The position numbers were made by a program, and so were the translations under genes. DNA of 64,000 nt from Corallium rubrum (taxonomy: Eukaryota; Cnidaria; Anthozoa; Scleralcyonacea; Coralliidae), in assembly GCA_964035015.1 (NCBI GenBank), contig OZ035998.1, forward strand, positions 16,546,679-16,610,678. Reading direction: 5' to 3'. Positions 11,560-21,687 of this stretch are shown here, piece after piece. Below the pieces are notes generated by a model that was not told the DNA's origin, did not search any database, and saw only the letters and a list, made by a program, of their open reading frames with translations. Numbering within the stretch: position 1 is the first letter of the stretch; every line of letters starts with the position of its first letter.

Positions 11560-12725
11560 CAAGCTATTTTACTCAAAAAATTTCCTGAGTTTTCGGAGCA
11601 CATGTCTCTTCTCTAATTAACAACGTACATTACGACATTATTAAAACTATATAAACACAGCAATGTAACACTAATGGTGCAGACTTTAGAGTGACAACAG
11701 TTTCGAGATATTTTTCATTTGTTCGAGAAAATGAAAACTATTTGTGTTTGTTTTTTATATTAAAAGTGTAGTCGCACACACTTTGAAGAAACAAACAATA
11801 ACTTGCAAGCATTTGCATTAACGGTATGAGAATGCACGAACCGCCTTCCGAGCATGCTGATGTTTTTTCCCTTTCATTGGGAATTCAGTTCTGACTTTTT
11901 AACCATTTCATGCATGGCTTAATTTCCGAGACAGCTCCCATTGACGAGCAAAATCGCCTGGCGTTATAGATAGAGTAAAAAGATAAAGTTGTTTAACGAC
12001 AACAATGCGAGTGAAAGAGTTGATCAACCGATGCAGTGTTTTCAAACCCTTTTATGCATGAATTTCCGAGAAGTCTCTCATTGACGAATAAAATCGACTG
12101 TCCCACTAGTATTGAACAGAGTTATAAAAAGGTGAATTAGTTGCCTACAACAACAATGCGAGTGAAATATTTACACAACAATGTGTTCTCTTCTTTCATG
12201 CATGACTTTACGTCTCCCATTGACAAGTATACAAAATCGACTGGCAGACAGAGTGTTTTCATTAATAAAGTTGTCCCACAACAACAATGCAAGTAAATGA
12301 GCATATTTATTTGTGTGCGTGTTTTTTTATTAGGCAATGACTTTAACATGAAAGGAAACTTTCCTGTCTGCTCCTATATGCATGCTGCGGAGGATTTACG
12401 AGCCTTAAATGTTTATTTTTTTTTTCAAAGGTGATAAAAATAAACACAAATAAATTTGTTCATTTATGCATTGTTTTTGTGAGACAACTTTATCTTTTCA
12501 CTCTTTCTTACACTTGTCGATTATACTCGTCAATGGGAGACGTCTCGAAAAGCTATGCATAAACGGTTAGAATTTGGAACCGGTCTCGAATTAGTATATA
12601 TGGTTCCTCTTGTTTACACGAAAGACAAATTTGGAACCCGTCTCGAATTCGTCCGGTATACCGTGTAATTAAACGTAGCCTGATAAATTGGAAGCATTTT
12701 TTAATTTTAATAAAAAAACGGCATG
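11560..12725. repeat. Inter-gene array of degenerate MITE copies
   Basis: Several degenerate copies of the core GACGAGTAAAATCG...GGCGTTA...AGAGTTAAAA lie head to tail (about 11901-12020, 12040-12175, 12180-12300). One is inverted (about 12460-12570). A segment with TCTCGAATTCGTCCGGTATA resembles the 42440-42600 element. No gene is seen. Confidence 0.55.
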
Positions 12726-12729
12726 CGCG

Positions 12730-12735
12730 TATAAA
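12730..12735 (+). promoter_or_regulatory. TATA-type promoter of GPCR unit 3
   Basis: TATAAA lies within CGGCATGCGCGTATAAACCG, about 75 bp before the ATG at 12806. The context is shared with units 1 and 2. Confidence 0.6.
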
Positions 12736-12805
12736 CCGTCTTTCAAACAGATGTTTCCCCCTTCATTCTACGGCAATTCAGTTCTGAGTTCTCAAAAGTG
12801 ATAAT

Positions 12806-13717
12806 ATGAATATAATATCGGAAGATGACATATTTCTAAAACGCTGTTTCATACATGGACTACATCACGTCGACGTTGCTTTTCCTTCGAAAGAATATTA
12901 CATCCACTATGTTGGTAGTGTGATTAACGCCTTTCTGACCTTTTCAACAATTTTCCTCAATGGAGTAACAGTCTTCGCTTATTGGAAGTCATCTCAACTA
13001 AGAAAAAAGACGTCATATTTTCTTGTCATGCTTCTATCGTTAAACGACTTGGGAGTTGGAATAGTATCCAATTCATCGCTAACAATACACCTAGTTAACG
13101 TTGTGTTGGGGCATCAAAACTGTTCGTTTTTCATTCTATTTATGACATCGGCACATATTTTACCTGGTGTGTCTTTTTGTACCTTGTGTCTTTTAAATTT
13201 CGAAGGATATTTAACCGTCGTTCATCCACTTTTTCATCGAAAAGAAGCAACTAAAACTAGACTTCTAGCAGCTGCGGTTATTCTCTGGTTTATGGCCGTA
13301 ATGGTATTGATCACCATCATCATTAATTATATGTTTGGAATGAAGATATTGAACTTTATGCTGTTACTTCTGCTTGCAATTGTGGTATTTCTTAATGTAA
13401 ATATATTTCTCACTGGTCATCGAGCAGCCGTAAAGCGCAGTGCAGTCACTGGAAACACGAGTCAGAAGAGATTATTAATTTTGTCCACCATGAAACTGGC
13501 CAAATCATGCACCATTGTGATTGGCTGTACTCTCTTGTGCTATGTCCCCGCGGCTGTAATGACAATAGTGAACAAACCTACTTTAGTTGTAATAATGCTA
13601 TGGAGTTACATTTTAGTTTTAGCAGCTTCCTCTCTCAATTCTATGATATTCTTTTGGCGAAACCCTATCATGAGAAACGAGGCAAGGAAGATTTTGCGTC
13701 AAACTTTTCGAACATAA
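12806..13717 (+). CDS. Class A (rhodopsin-like) G-protein-coupled receptor, unit 3
   Basis: This is an intronless 303-residue seven-helix receptor, paralogous to unit 1; ligand unknown. TM1 has LNGVTVFAYW, TM2 LSLNDLGVGI with the sodium-site Asp, and TM7 SLNSMIFFWRNP. At the TM3 end it reads LNFEGYLTVVHP, so the near-invariant DRY arginine is replaced by Gly. This predicts altered or lost classical G-protein activation. From the third intracellular loop to the stop (about 13450-13717), and on into the 3' flank, the sequence is almost identical to unit 1. The first two thirds differ at many codons. This fits a recent gene-conversion tract. The start is the first in-frame ATG after the TATA box. 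Confidence 0.9.
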   Translation: MNIISEDDIFLKRCFIHGLHHVDVAFPSKEYYIHYVGSVINAFLTFSTIFLNGVTVFAYWKSSQLRKKTSYFLVMLLSLNDLGVGIVSNSSLTIHLVNVVLGHQNCSFFILFMTSAHILPGVSFCTLCLLNFEGYLTVVHPLFHRKEATKTRLLAAAVILWFMAVMVLITIIINYMFGMKILNFMLLLLLAIVVFLNVNIFLTGHRAAVKRSAVTGNTSQKRLLILSTMKLAKSCTIVIGCTLLCYVPAAVMTIVNKPTLVVIMLWSYILVLAASSLNSMIFFWRNPIMRNEARKILRQTFRT

Positions 13718-14279
13718 CATAAAATTAATGTTAGTTGCAGAAACATGCAGTTTCGAGATATTTTTCATTGTTCGACAAAATGAAAAGTTTTTGTGTTTGT
13801 ATTTTTTGTATTAAAACTTTATAGTCGCACACACTTTGAAAAAAACAAACAATAAATTCCAAACATTTGCATTAACGCAGTATGAGTATGCATGAACCGC
13901 CTTCCGAGCAGATGTTTTCTCCTCTCTTTCTGTACAGGGAATTCAGTTCTGAGTTCGTAACCCTTACACGCACAGCTATCCATGCAGGACGTCTTCCATT
14001 AACGAGTAAAATCGTCTGGCGTTACACAGGGTTAAAAGATAAAATCGCAATGCTAGTGAAAAGGTTGTTAATCAACAGTGTCTTGTAACACTTTTATCCA
14101 TACGGATTTTCGAGACGTCTCCCATTGACAGAATGTTTTCACTAATAAAGTTGTTCCACAAAAACAAGTAAATGAACAAATTTATTTGCGTTTGTTTTTT
14201 ATCACCTTGAAAAAAACAAACAAACATTAAGTTGCAAGCATTTTTTTAAGTTTTAATAAAAAACGGCATGCGTGTATAT
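13718..14279. repeat. 3' flank of unit 3 plus orphan fourth GPCR promoter
   Basis: Positions 13718-14075 repeat 9974-10325. Positions 14100-14279 repeat the upstream region of units 1 and 2, ending in CGGCATGCGTGTATATA where the other copies have their TATA box. No receptor follows; duplication copy B resumes at 14280. Confidence 0.8.
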
Positions 14280-14821
14280 ACGTCCGATCGAACAGTAGCC
14301 TACGCAGGCTAATCCAACAGGGAACTTCGAAATGACGAAACAATTAACGAACTTTGCAATCATGCAAGTTTGCAACTTCCTTTGGAAGTTCGCGACCTGA
14401 TTGGCTACTATGTATTGAATTTCCCAAGTTCGTTGCCAACTTCGGAAATAACGAACAAATCTCGGAACGCTTTGTCAAAAGTTATGTGAAATCCTCTGTA
14501 AAAAGACTTTATAATAGGTGAGTTTCAGGGTCTTACGCGCGCATCATTTTTCAAAAAAACTGGCAAGCTCCTCTCAAAGTAAACGTACTATTTAAAATCA
14601 ACAAAGTATAGATACAGTTTCTGGATATTTAACACTGTTATTCTGCTGTTGTTGGTTCACTAGCAGGTCTGTTTGCCATTGCTTATTTTGTAGAGAGCCC
14701 GCCAATTCCTTTCAAAAACGATGCGCGTCCAACACCCTGAAACTCGCCTATTGGTACGATATATGGGCCATGCTGAACTTTTAGCCTACCTGTAATCATG
14801 CTGAAGATCTCCATGTAACTA

Positions 14822-15187
14822 AGGCCCTGTCTGCATGAAGCGGATTGACAGTCCAATCGGATCGAAAAGCGCGAGTGAAGTCAATCCGGGCACATTTCGG
14901 TTTTGCAACACTATGTTCTGAGCTTCCCTCAATGTCTGCCATTTAGCACGACACGCACCAACTTCATGCATGCTTATCAAGTCATTTTCAAGTCAAACCG
15001 TGTTTAGATGAATCAGATTGGAAACATTCAAGTCGATTCTTGCCTGAATCTCAAGTCAATTGACTTCAGCCATTTGTTTTGATCAGATCGAAAACTTTCA
15101 ATCTTCTTCATGTAAACACATCAAGGAGAAACACTGACGTGCGTGATTTGACTTGGACACTCATTCCACTTCATGTAAACAGGGCTT
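14822..15187. mobile_element. MITE with AGGCCCTG ends, uninterrupted copy
   Basis: It is the homologue of 2788-3521 without the nested insertion. The ends AAGGCCCTGTCTGCATG and CATGTAAACAGGGCTT have diverged slightly. The empty target CCTCAATGTCTGCC lies near 14933. Confidence 0.75.
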
Positions 15188-16337
15188 AACCCCGTAGCTA
15201 CAGTTTTCCGGCTGATCGTTTAAATACATTATTACTCGGGCTACCAGCCCCTATAAGGGACTGTGGCACAGTCTACCTATGGTAGGCCGAGTCTAGGTTT
15301 TGGCTCCGTTCATATTATTACTTTTATTTTGTCGATGTTTCGAATTGGCAATCATTACGTCATCCCGTCAGACTTTGCGAAACTGATGCGTGCTAAAATG
15401 CTAATCTTCATACGTTGTTTCTTCGCTTTCCTGATGTCTGATCAGGTTGTTTTAAGTGAAGTGTTCTTTCTTCAACGTGTTCATTGTGTTCACAGACATT
15501 GTTATTGTTCAGTAATTTCGCTGGCAGGTATCTTGATATTATACGCTTACAATCGCTGATTAAACATGATCATGCAGTGTTGATATTTAACACCCGAAGG
15601 GACTCGACATATGAACGCTGTGTGGAAATACGGTAGACACAGGCAATTGTGTTTTGTGTATTGCGAGTTGTGTTTTCTATCGGAGAATTAGATTGTGTTT
15701 CGACTATTTTCTGTGACCAATGATGTTTAGACTTTTATAGATTTTATCAGTGCATGTCATGTGATTGCTGCTGCGAGTTTGCAATATCCCGAGTGAACGC
15801 CTGACCAGGCATCTTGTTTTAAAAGAAATGAAAGACAACTTTGTAAGACAATTAAGTTATATACCGGGGTAGCCTGTGAGCCGGCTCACGTGTTTGAAAT
15901 CAGTGAAACAACCGGCCACATCGTCTGGTCAATCGCGCCCCGACAAGTTAACTCAATTTCTCAAAATAAGTTTATGAGCCCCACTGTTCGAACCCGCAAT
16001 CTTCAACTTAGGGCTTAGAATTTTTTTTTAATTATCTAATTGAGCTTGACGAAATGCAAAGGTATAGCTCGCAAACGTATACATGGAATTTGCACATGTA
16101 TAGTGCATACGTTGGTATATGTATGTAGTATGTATACGTTACAACTAATCATTTCTATATGTATATAGCGTGCATTGACTATATCCACTTTTTTCAAATT
16201 GTCGGCTGGATGTGGTTTTTACAACATTACGTTCATCTACTAAATACTAACCCCAGTGAAGGTACAATTACCTACAACTTCTCCAAATATTATTACGGTA
16301 TTCATTCTTTCAAAAAGATTTCTTTGGTATCGACACC

Positions 16338-17415
16338 GATGATGTTGCGAGATATAACAAGTCGTTAAATAGATCATTATTGAACGCAATGTATATAAAA
16401 CGAGTTTATGGCTCTTTTAATTATACACAGTCTGCAAAGTTGGTGAACGATTTCCGCGCGGTTTGTCAATTGTTATGAAACAAAGAGAGAATGTATAAAG
16501 CTAAACTCATAGTTAATGAACTACTTCAGTATGTATAATGGCGTCATTAATTGTTTTAAACTTTCCTATCTATATTTGGAGCGCAGCTACATGCACGAAA
16601 TGCAATATATTTATATATATATATATATATATATAAATTAACACAAAAACTGTCGGGTAGTGCGATTTGATAAAACCACTGCACGGCAAAGAATATAGCT
16701 CAATCTATTTAGCACGTTAATTCATTTTTGGTGGAAATGTATCTCGTTAAAATCCGAGCGGGGCTGTGCTGCTTCAGCACATCAATTGCGCCGGAACAGG
16801 CGTTTTATGCGTGGGCATGCAGATCAGGTCTACCCGATAAACAGTTATGTAATTCGTTTAATTTATTTTTATGACTCCGATGATGTTGCGAGATATAACA
16901 AGTTGTTAAATAGATCATTATTGAACGCAATGTATATAAAACGAGTTTATGGCTCTTTTAATTATACACACAGTCTGCAAAGTTGGTGAACGATTTCCGC
17001 GCGGTTTGTCAATTGTTATGAAACAAAGAGAGAATGTATAAAGCTAAACTCGTAGTTAATGAACTACTTCAGTATGTATAATGGCGTCATTAATTGTTTT
17101 AAACTTCCCTATCTATATTTGGAGCGCGGCTACATGCACGAAATGCAAAAAAAATAAATATATATATATAAACTAACACAAAAACTGTCGGGTAGTGCGA
17201 TTTGATAAAACCACTGCACGGCAAAGAATATAGCTCAATCTATTTAGCACGTTTCTTAATTCATTTTTGGTAGAAATGTATCTCTTTCAAGATCCGAGCG
17301 GGGCTGTGGTACTTCAGCATTTAAAGTGCGCCGGAACAGGTATTTTATGCGTGGGCATGCAGATCAGGTCTACCTGATAAACAGTTATGTAATTCGTTTA
17401 ATTTATTTTTATGAC
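16338..17415 (+). repeat. 541-bp tandem duplication inside copy B
   Basis: The block starting CGATGATGTTGCGAGATATA at 16338 restarts at 16879. Copy A has the unit once (about 4706-5265). The two units differ in TA-tract length and scattered bases. Confidence 0.9.
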
Positions 17416-18952
17416 TCATGTTATATACACGCCAAACATATCAGAAAAACTCCAAATTAGCAGATACATAAAAAAAATACATTCAAAAGTTTTTGACTCG
17501 TTATAAGCTTATTGATTGTGTGTATAATATTAAAGTGCATGTTAATATTAATCGTGTTAATGTTATACTCACTTGCTATTTATGCTAGTATAAATGCATG
17601 TCACATAGGTCGATACACTTCTTCATAACATACTACCAAAACATATCAGGGTAATCCTTTCAAACTATATATATAATATAAATTAATTACAGAAACAAAA
17701 TTACAAATATATAAAACTAAGATGATCTTGTTTAAGACATGGTGTATAGTGCTGCTCTGGTTTAAAGTAAAAACAGTCAAGTTTCCTATTATAAAACAAA
17801 AGTTATTACAACACTTGTGGTTATCAGTTGAAATGAGGTAAAGGGAAGTATATATGGGGTCACAACATAGAGGTCTTGTTCACTTTGAGAAGAATTTGAA
17901 CATGTACCGTTAGTATTGCACTTTAGTATTTTGTTGTTGTGTGGTAAACGTGCATGCTTGTGGGTGAGCATGCATTCTTCCGCATATATTAAGAATCATA
18001 GACCATTGTTCAGTGCACGTGATATTCAGCAGTCAGCAAAGCTAGCACATGAAACCGTGCAGGTCGTTTATTTTACTGTACTACACAGTCCCTTTTTGCG
18101 GGTTGGAGATGGGGGTCACAGGAACGCGGGCGAGTGCGTCCAGCGACAGTGGTTTATACACCGATGAAACTAAAAAATATGCTAGAGAAAAAAGAAAAAT
18201 CTCGATTCTAGCCATGAGATTGCGTGGGGAAATTAAATATAGTATTGCCATTTGTGTTACTTTGCATCAAAGACGTCTGAAGGCATCTAGCAGACACTTC
18301 TGTTAAATTATAATCCCGCGAGTGCTTCTGGAAGAGTATGGATTAATATGGGGACTGTGTTCACAACGATCACCCCTAATGAAAGCACTATCGGAGATCG
18401 GAGTGTCGAAACGTTGGGTCAGGAACAGGAACTTTTTAGACTACGTTGAGAAACGTTTAATCCAGCGTAGCGTCCAATTCTATGTCTGATGCAACACCCG
18501 TTCGAGAAATTTCTAATGTATATTTAAAAACCATTCAAATAATTAAACGCCTCGTTAAAAACTACTTACACCACAATTATGGGCAAGATTTCCTTGGCGT
18601 TACTTCACCATATACTAACCGAAAACAGCATTCACGAGCATTATACTTACCTTTATTTAGACCTGAGAAATCAACAAGAAAATGTTAAGACGCAACTTTA
18701 TACGTATACTTAATTTTATACATAGATATTTAGGCTATTTTAGACAATCAGGCTAGTTTAACAATTGAAGAGAATCTTGTTGTGTTCTTGCGGACAAACT
18801 TGCAAACTTGTTTGCATGTGTATGAAACTATATAGTCTGCCTCTGTCGGAACTCAATGCATTTGGAAAATTACTTTTATTTATTACTCTTGTCAAACTAT
18901 ATATACACCGATAAACCAATAGTGAAAGATTTATACAATTTTAGGCAAGTTA

Positions 18953-18956
<4 letters not shown>

Positions 18957-19014
<58 letters not shown>
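18957..19014. repeat. (TA)n microsatellite
   Basis: About 58 bp of alternating TA. It corresponds to the shorter tract at 7267-7293 in copy A. Confidence 0.95.
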
Positions 19015-19015
<1 letters not shown>

Positions 19016-19017
<2 letters not shown>

Positions 19018-19190
19018 GAAATATAATAAGGTTTCATATACTACCAAAACAGAGCGTAGGAGTCTAACGTTTCGAGCGAAAGGCCTTCGTCAGAGAGGAA
19101 CGGTTCTCTCTGTATGACAAAGGGCCTTCGCTTGAAACGTTGGACTCCTATGTTCTCCGTTTCGGCGGTATATCAAACCTTACTATATTT
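19016..19190. repeat. Hairpin with hammerhead-like motifs, copy B
   Basis: It is the homologue of 7297-7481. The arms include AGTCTAACGTTTCGAGCGAA and TTCGCTTGAAACGTTGGACT. The left motif is read on the minus strand (GAAACGTT preceded by CTGACGAAGGCC) and is intact in its core. Confidence 0.75.
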
Positions 19191-19576
19191 CGATTGTTGT
19201 TTCAACACTGCATGCCTATATACGCAGCCCGCTACTTTTATATACTGTTTCAAATATATATCGTGTCGCGTTAAGATTCAGCACCATTGCGAATACGCCC
19301 TTCTAATCTTCCCGCGATGCATGAGCCATAAATAGTTTCCGGCATGCATTCCTTTGGTGGGACACAATACATCTTGTTAAGGTTTGCTGATATATTACAT
19401 TTGTTTTTATGTTTTGAAAACTTGTTTTGCAAACAATACTTCTATAAATAAGTGTTATCATTAAAAGACATCAACTCCTTGTCATCTCCCATTTCAAGAA
19501 ATCTAAGAGACGTTATCAACTAAACTATCAAAAGTGTAATCGCGTAAAATAAAAAGAAGAGCCCAGCTCAAAATTC

Positions 19577-19578
<2 letters not shown>

Positions 19579-19640
<62 letters not shown>
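19579..19640. repeat. (TA)n microsatellite at inversion junction
   Basis: About 60 bp of TA lies exactly between the direct part of copy B and the inverted 19640-20130 segment. Confidence 0.95.
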
Positions 19641-19641
<1 letters not shown>

Positions 19642-20130
19642 GATAGGGTAAAAGTGAGTAAAGAGTAAACAATATATTACATTACAAATGTACAAGCAAC
19701 TGATAAAAATAATAAAAATAATAAGAAATAGGAGAACGAAGATAAGGGGATGGGGGAGAAGATTATAAGAAACGAAAGCTGAAGTCAATCCACGCAGTGG
19801 AGTGGATTGACTTGAGATTCAAGCAAGGATCGACTTGAATGTTTCCAACCTGATTCATGTAAACACGGTTTGACTTGAATTTTGTGAAGTTAGACATGAA
19901 TGAAGTTATTGCGTGTCGTGTTAAATTGCAGACAGTGCATGGGGGAAGCCCAGAAAATAGTAAACAGAGCCTAAGTATAGGCATATATTTTATATTCATA
20001 TTTTACTATTTAATAATTAGAAGACAAGTTTGCCGAAATCGTAAAAAATGAAGTGTGTTTATATTTGAGATAATTGCAGTTTCTGGAGGATTCTTGCTCT
20101 TTAAGACATTTTAATTTGCGACGTTTCAAC
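19640..20130 (-). repeat. Inverted terminal segment of duplication copy B
   Basis: It reads as the reverse complement of about 7850-8330. It includes the palindrome at the CACGCAGTGGAGTGGATTGA site and the end CTTTAAGACATTTTAATTTG. Confidence 0.85.
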
Positions 20131-21495
20131 GTAATTATACGTATTCCGCAGCCAAGTTGGAGCTCCTTTTGTATGTGATACGCCGCCAAAGAAATATATA
20201 AAAAATTTGTATACTGTATACTGCGTACCCCGTATATACTGCGGCTTCGGATATAACAGAATTCTAATTATATCAATTATTATACTGTTTTTGTGGGAAT
20301 GTATATAATTTACCGTACTCCGCGTAGGGGAGTTTCCTTTCGGATTATTAACGTTTCGGCAAAATTCAAACAAGGAATTGTTTCTTTCTTTGAATAATTT
20401 TATTCTAATATTCTCTCAGTTTGTTATTGTTGCCTAGGAAAACATACATCAAGTTTGGTAAGAGGTCATTGTATACATACGTACGCAACTATTTTTTTTA
20501 CACACGCAAACACTTTCCAAACGAGCAATGCTCTCTTTTAATTTATGCGACATGAATATTATACCATAGTATTATTACTTCTACTATACTTAATAATACT
20601 TTAATCTGCTGATTATATTAAGAAGATATACTTGACATGTATAGTGAACGTATGTAATTGAAATATAGTAACGCGAACAGTCAACCGCTGTATCGGTTTA
20701 AAATACGTTAACACTTTGAAGCCTGAAGACGATTCTTTAGTATTTTATTCTGGCTAACACAAGCAGGGGCGTAGGAAGCAGGGGGGCCGGGGAGGGGGGG
20801 GGGGGGGCACGGCCCCCCCAATATTTTATAAAGGGGGGCCGGAATAGCTTTCGGCCCCCCCAAAAATAATTGAATTTAAAAAAATTGCATTATAAGTGCG
20901 ACTTCGATTGCGCTGATCGGCCAATTAATAATAATAATCCATCCTGACTCACAGATAGCATAGACTCACAAATTATAATGAAAGAATTAATGAAAGGGCC
21001 TAACGAAAGAGGTAGAGGAGTCTCTGAAAATGCCATTTCCGACGATCTAGAGACTCAATAAAATGAAGTGTAATTATAAAACTGAAGCTGTCTTAACAAA
21101 GCTTATTTTTGTTCAACAACTATTAACAACTTCAGGCACTTCATTTTCAGTCTACAGCTGAAGAGTTTACACGCAACTATATATAAGCTGCAGAAATCCG
21201 ACGCATTTAGCATTTCTGAAACAATTAAAACAATTAAATGAACTAACTTTATATAATGTGTACATTGAAGTAAATACAAACTTTAACGAAGTTTAAAAAT
21301 TAATATTTAACTAAATTGGGAAGTTTAAGGTTTAAATGAAGTGACATTTCCATGCCCACGTCCAGGAAACACGAGGAGGGCTTTTCAATTATTTTTAGTA
21401 ACATTCAACTTGGGGGTGATCTGTCTATGATGCGGTTCCGTATCCCTGGGTGGTCAAATTTGTTAACACCATAATAGGCACAGGCCTCGCGCGGT
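20131..21495. other. Intergenic stretch upstream of first peroxidase gene
   Basis: There is no convincing gene. It holds a G/C-run element (20764-20875) and AT-rich filler. The TAGTATTTTATTCTGGCTAA tract at about 20737 also occurs, inverted, inside the copy-A insertion near 6866, so it is a dispersed repeat. Confidence 0.4.
20764..20875. repeat. G-run/C-run transposon terminus
   Basis: GGGGCGTAGGAAGCAGGGGG is followed by a run of about 15 G, then GGCCCCCCCA and a second GGGGGGCCGG...GGCCCCCCC pair. GGGGCGTAG termini are common on animal transposons; no transposase is seen here. Confidence 0.45.
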
Positions 21496-21502
21496 CATGC
21501 TC

Positions 21503-21509
21503 TATATAA
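21503..21509 (+). promoter_or_regulatory. TATA box of first peroxidase gene
   Basis: TATATAAG context, 115 bp upstream of the ATG at 21618. The paralogue has its TATA 113 bp upstream of its ATG, which supports the call. A short upstream ORF (ATG near 21564, stop after five codons) lies in the presumed leader. Confidence 0.6.
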
Positions 21510-21617
21510 GTCAGGGCGTACAGGCATATCAAACTATAACCTTCGAGTTACAGCAAGCCTGCATGAGCGAAGCCGATTGAAAACTGATCTCATTCTGGTC
21601 GCGTTGCTTTGGAAATA

Positions 21618-21687
21618 ATGGGGAAACCATGCACGTTGGGTTCTGTTGCTTTTCTTCTGGCAATCTTGAGTTTCACACAAGCTGCAG
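21618..21687 (+). CDS. Peroxidase paralogue 1, exon 1: signal peptide
   Basis: It encodes MGKPCTLGSVAFLLAILSF followed by TQAA, a short basic start, hydrophobic core and small-residue cleavage site. The donor is GCAG|GTATTG, phase 1. The ATG context AATAATGG and the TATA spacing fix the start. Confidence 0.85.

Larger units (their letters stand above)
14280..19545 (+). repeat. Segmental duplication, copy B (direct part)
   Basis: It matches 2288 to about 7830. Differences from copy A include absence of the 2900-3262 MITE, a 541-bp internal tandem duplication, shorter TA arrays at about 17660, and absence of the insertion at 6653-6918. No convincing gene: the open frames at 15263-15559 and 17916-18167 are shared with copy A but show no sign of protein-level constraint. 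Confidence 0.9.
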
